From Aerococcus sanguinicola (lineage in GTDB: Bacteria > Bacillota > Bacilli > Lactobacillales > Aerococcaceae), in assembly GCF_001543145.1 (NCBI RefSeq), contig NZ_CP014160.1, positions 1,240,001 to 1,304,000 on the forward strand: a stretch of DNA of 64,000 nt. Reading direction: 5' to 3'. Positions 62,624 to 64,000 of the stretch are shown here, piece by piece; position 1 is the first letter of the stretch; each line of letters opens with the position of its first letter. A model generated the notes under the pieces. It was given only the letters and a program-made list of their open reading frames with translations, was not told the DNA's origin and ran no database searches. The position numbers and the translations under genes are program-made.

Positions 62624-63412
62624 ATGCGTGTGCTTGTTGATGTTCATACCCATATTCTTCCGGAAGTGGAGGAAGGCTTGCGTTTTGAAGATACCTTGCC
62701 CAGGGTCAATCAAATCTTACAAGCAGGCACTAGCCATGTCTTGTCGCTAGCTCCTTACCAGCACGATACGACCATTGCACCGCTCGCTAAATTAGAAGCT
62801 GTCGCTGAGGCCTACCAGGAGGCGCTTGACCGCAGAGGCTTGCCCCTCCGTCTTTATCCAGGCCACGAAGCCTTGTTAGAAGCAAGCTTAGCCGATGATG
62901 TCTTAGCGGGAAAAGTTTCTTTCGCAGACCTCAACCAACGCTATTTATTCATTCGTTTTCCCGACCAAGATTTGCCTGCCTATACCCAGGAAGTTCTCTT
63001 CAGCTTGCTTGCTCATAATATTCGGCCCATTATTAGCCAACCGGAAAAGCAAGCCTGCTTTCAAAACAAGCCCCAGCTCCTTTATGATATTTGTGAGCAG
63101 GGTTGCAGTATTCAAGCTTCAGCGACTTCCTTGCTGCCCTCCAGCCCAGATCCCGTTTACCGCTTGACCTGGGACTTGGTTGAGCGCCGCTATCTTCATG
63201 TGATTGCCTCAGGGGCTTTCTGTGCTAGCGATTCCTGGCGAGGGGACAGTTTGGCTAGCGTTTACCAATACTTAGAAGAAAAATATGGTGAAAGTTTTAG
63301 CTTTGATTTAAAGCAGAATGCCATTAGTTTATTGAATGGGGATCCCATGGTGACCCATTATCAGTTGAAGAAGAAACGGACATTTTTTGACTTCTTCAAG
63401 CGCCAAAAGTAA
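62624..63412 (+). CDS. PHP-type tyrosine phosphatase, CpsB/YwqE-like
   Basis: The protein (about 262 residues) has the PHP-type N terminus VDVHTHILPEVEEGL with the metal-binding His pair. CpsB-type phosphatases remove phosphate from the capsule tyrosine kinase CpsD and sit next to the Wzz-like CpsC, as here. The GGHE-type metal motif is GHEALLEASLADD. Later His motifs are less conserved than in classic CpsB (SQPEKQACF where the family has HPER), so metal binding may be altered. An ATG at 62624 and a GTG at 62630 are both possible starts. Confidence 0.75.
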   Translation: MRVLVDVHTHILPEVEEGLRFEDTLPRVNQILQAGTSHVLSLAPYQHDTTIAPLAKLEAVAEAYQEALDRRGLPLRLYPGHEALLEASLADDVLAGKVSFADLNQRYLFIRFPDQDLPAYTQEVLFSLLAHNIRPIISQPEKQACFQNKPQLLYDICEQGCSIQASATSLLPSSPDPVYRLTWDLVERRYLHVIASGAFCASDSWRGDSLASVYQYLEEKYGESFSFDLKQNAISLLNGDPMVTHYQLKKKRTFFDFFKRQK

Positions 63413-63429
63413 GAAGAAAGGTGGTTCTT

Positions 63430-64000
63430 ATGGCGAAGAAACAGCGCAAACCTCTAACCGAGATTCTAAAAATTATGAAAAATAAGCTGGCCTTTATCAT
63501 TATGGCAACGGTTATCGGGATGATCCTGGCCAGCCTTATCTCCTTCCTCGTTCTTGAGCCCCAGTATGAAGGGACAGCCCAAGTGATTGTCCACCAAAAT
63601 ACGGAGGAACAAACGACTGCCCCCTTAGCTGACCAGGCCAAGACACTGACCGATACTTATAAGGAAATTGTTGTAACACCAGCTGTCCTGGAACCGGTCG
63701 CTCAAGGAGCGGAGGAGGACTTGTCCTACCAGGCTCTGCGTGATCGGGTGCGTGTGACGACCAATGAGGAGTCCCTCGTGCTACAAATTGCAGTGGTCGA
63801 CCATTCGCCCTACACGGCTTCCGACTTAGCCAACCAGATTGCCTCAAGCTTCGGCAAGCAGGTGAATGAAATCTATCCCAATAGCCAGGTCAAGCAAGTG
63901 GCTGATGCAAAAACCCATACAAAAAAAATCCGGCCTAAACCCGTTTGGGATATCTTGATCGGTGGTGGGCTAGCCTTCCTTCTCGCCTCGCTTTGGGCCC
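63430..64000 (+). CDS. Wzz/CpsC-type chain-length regulator, 3' end outside window
   Basis: An open frame starts at ATG 63430, five bases after AAAGGTGG, and runs off the window. It encodes a basic N terminus, a membrane span (LAFIIMATVIGMILASLISFLV), the Wzz start (EPQYEGTAQVIVHQN) and a mostly extracellular region. A second span begins near the edge (PVWDILIGGGLAFLLASLW), preceded by the Pro-rich motif. It is the membrane partner and activator of a capsule tyrosine kinase. It opens a polysaccharide cluster beyond the window. Confidence 0.85.
   Translation, partial: MAKKQRKPLTEILKIMKNKLAFIIMATVIGMILASLISFLVLEPQYEGTAQVIVHQNTEEQTTAPLADQAKTLTDTYKEIVVTPAVLEPVAQGAEEDLSYQALRDRVRVTTNEESLVLQIAVVDHSPYTASDLANQIASSFGKQVNEIYPNSQVKQVADAKTHTKKIRPKPVWDILIGGGLAFLLASLWA

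Overview
The window reads as chromosome of a Gram-positive lactic-acid-type Firmicute (Lactobacillales), most likely Aerococcus or a close relative. The evidence is AGGAGG-type ribosome binding sites, Gram-positive PurR, HprK, LCP and ComFA/ComFC proteins, PTS sugar transport, a long-form Hpf, a LiaX/LiaY-type envelope-stress pair and a moderate GC content. The genus is an inference from gene content. No rRNA or tRNA gene was seen.

Layout. 1-1.7 kb: the end of nadE and a LytTR/DUF3021 pair. 1.8-9.9 kb: a maltose/maltodextrin locus with glgP and malQ divergent from a LacI-type regulator, then a PTS IICB transporter and a phosphatase-family protein that could dephosphorylate the imported sugar. 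Structured palindromic repeats sit in its gaps. 10-13 kb: rpiB, a polytopic membrane protein and purR. 13.2-26.6 kb: a complete type I-E CRISPR-Cas locus (cas3, cas8e, cse2, cas7e, cas5e, cas6e, cas1, and cas2 fused to a DEDDh exonuclease) followed by a 25-repeat array. It is flanked by relic repeats and small or broken genes (HicB-like, XRE, ImmA-like, hydrophobic peptides). 26.6-36 kb: housekeeping genes including an M29 aminopeptidase, flavodoxin, a GntR regulator, map, an LCP protein, rbsK, coaD, an EIIA and a YigZ protein. 35.3-39.4 kb: comFA-comFC, hpf and prfB with its programmed frameshift. 39.4-45.7 kb: phoP-phoR and pstSCAB behind a Pho box. 45.9-53 kb: uvrA, sbcD, sbcC. 53-59.8 kb: liaX/liaY-like genes, then hprK-lgt-gpsA-galU-trxB. 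60-64 kb: a membrane/coiled-coil protein, degV, a NUDIX protein and the start of a capsule (Wzb/CpsB, Wzz/CpsC) cluster.

Most interesting observation. Just upstream of cas3 lies a single spacer-like unit between two diverged CRISPR repeats. The first keeps the full crRNA 5' handle and the second keeps an intact Cas6-type stem through compensatory changes. Its spacer matches 14 of 16 bases of the 5' leader of the XRE gene that heads the apparent HTH-cas3-cas operon, next to an AA-type PAM. The two mismatches fall at the Cascade positions that do not pair. This looks like a built-in guide by which Cascade could repress its own operon or the XRE gene, in the manner of CreA/CreR RNAs. cas3 itself has no ATG, GTG or TTG at its homologous N terminus and seems to start with ATT.

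A second theme is a family of about 98-nt perfect-architecture palindromes with a constant TCACACCCTT-like tag, variable stems and compensatory base changes, found at four or more gaps in the window.
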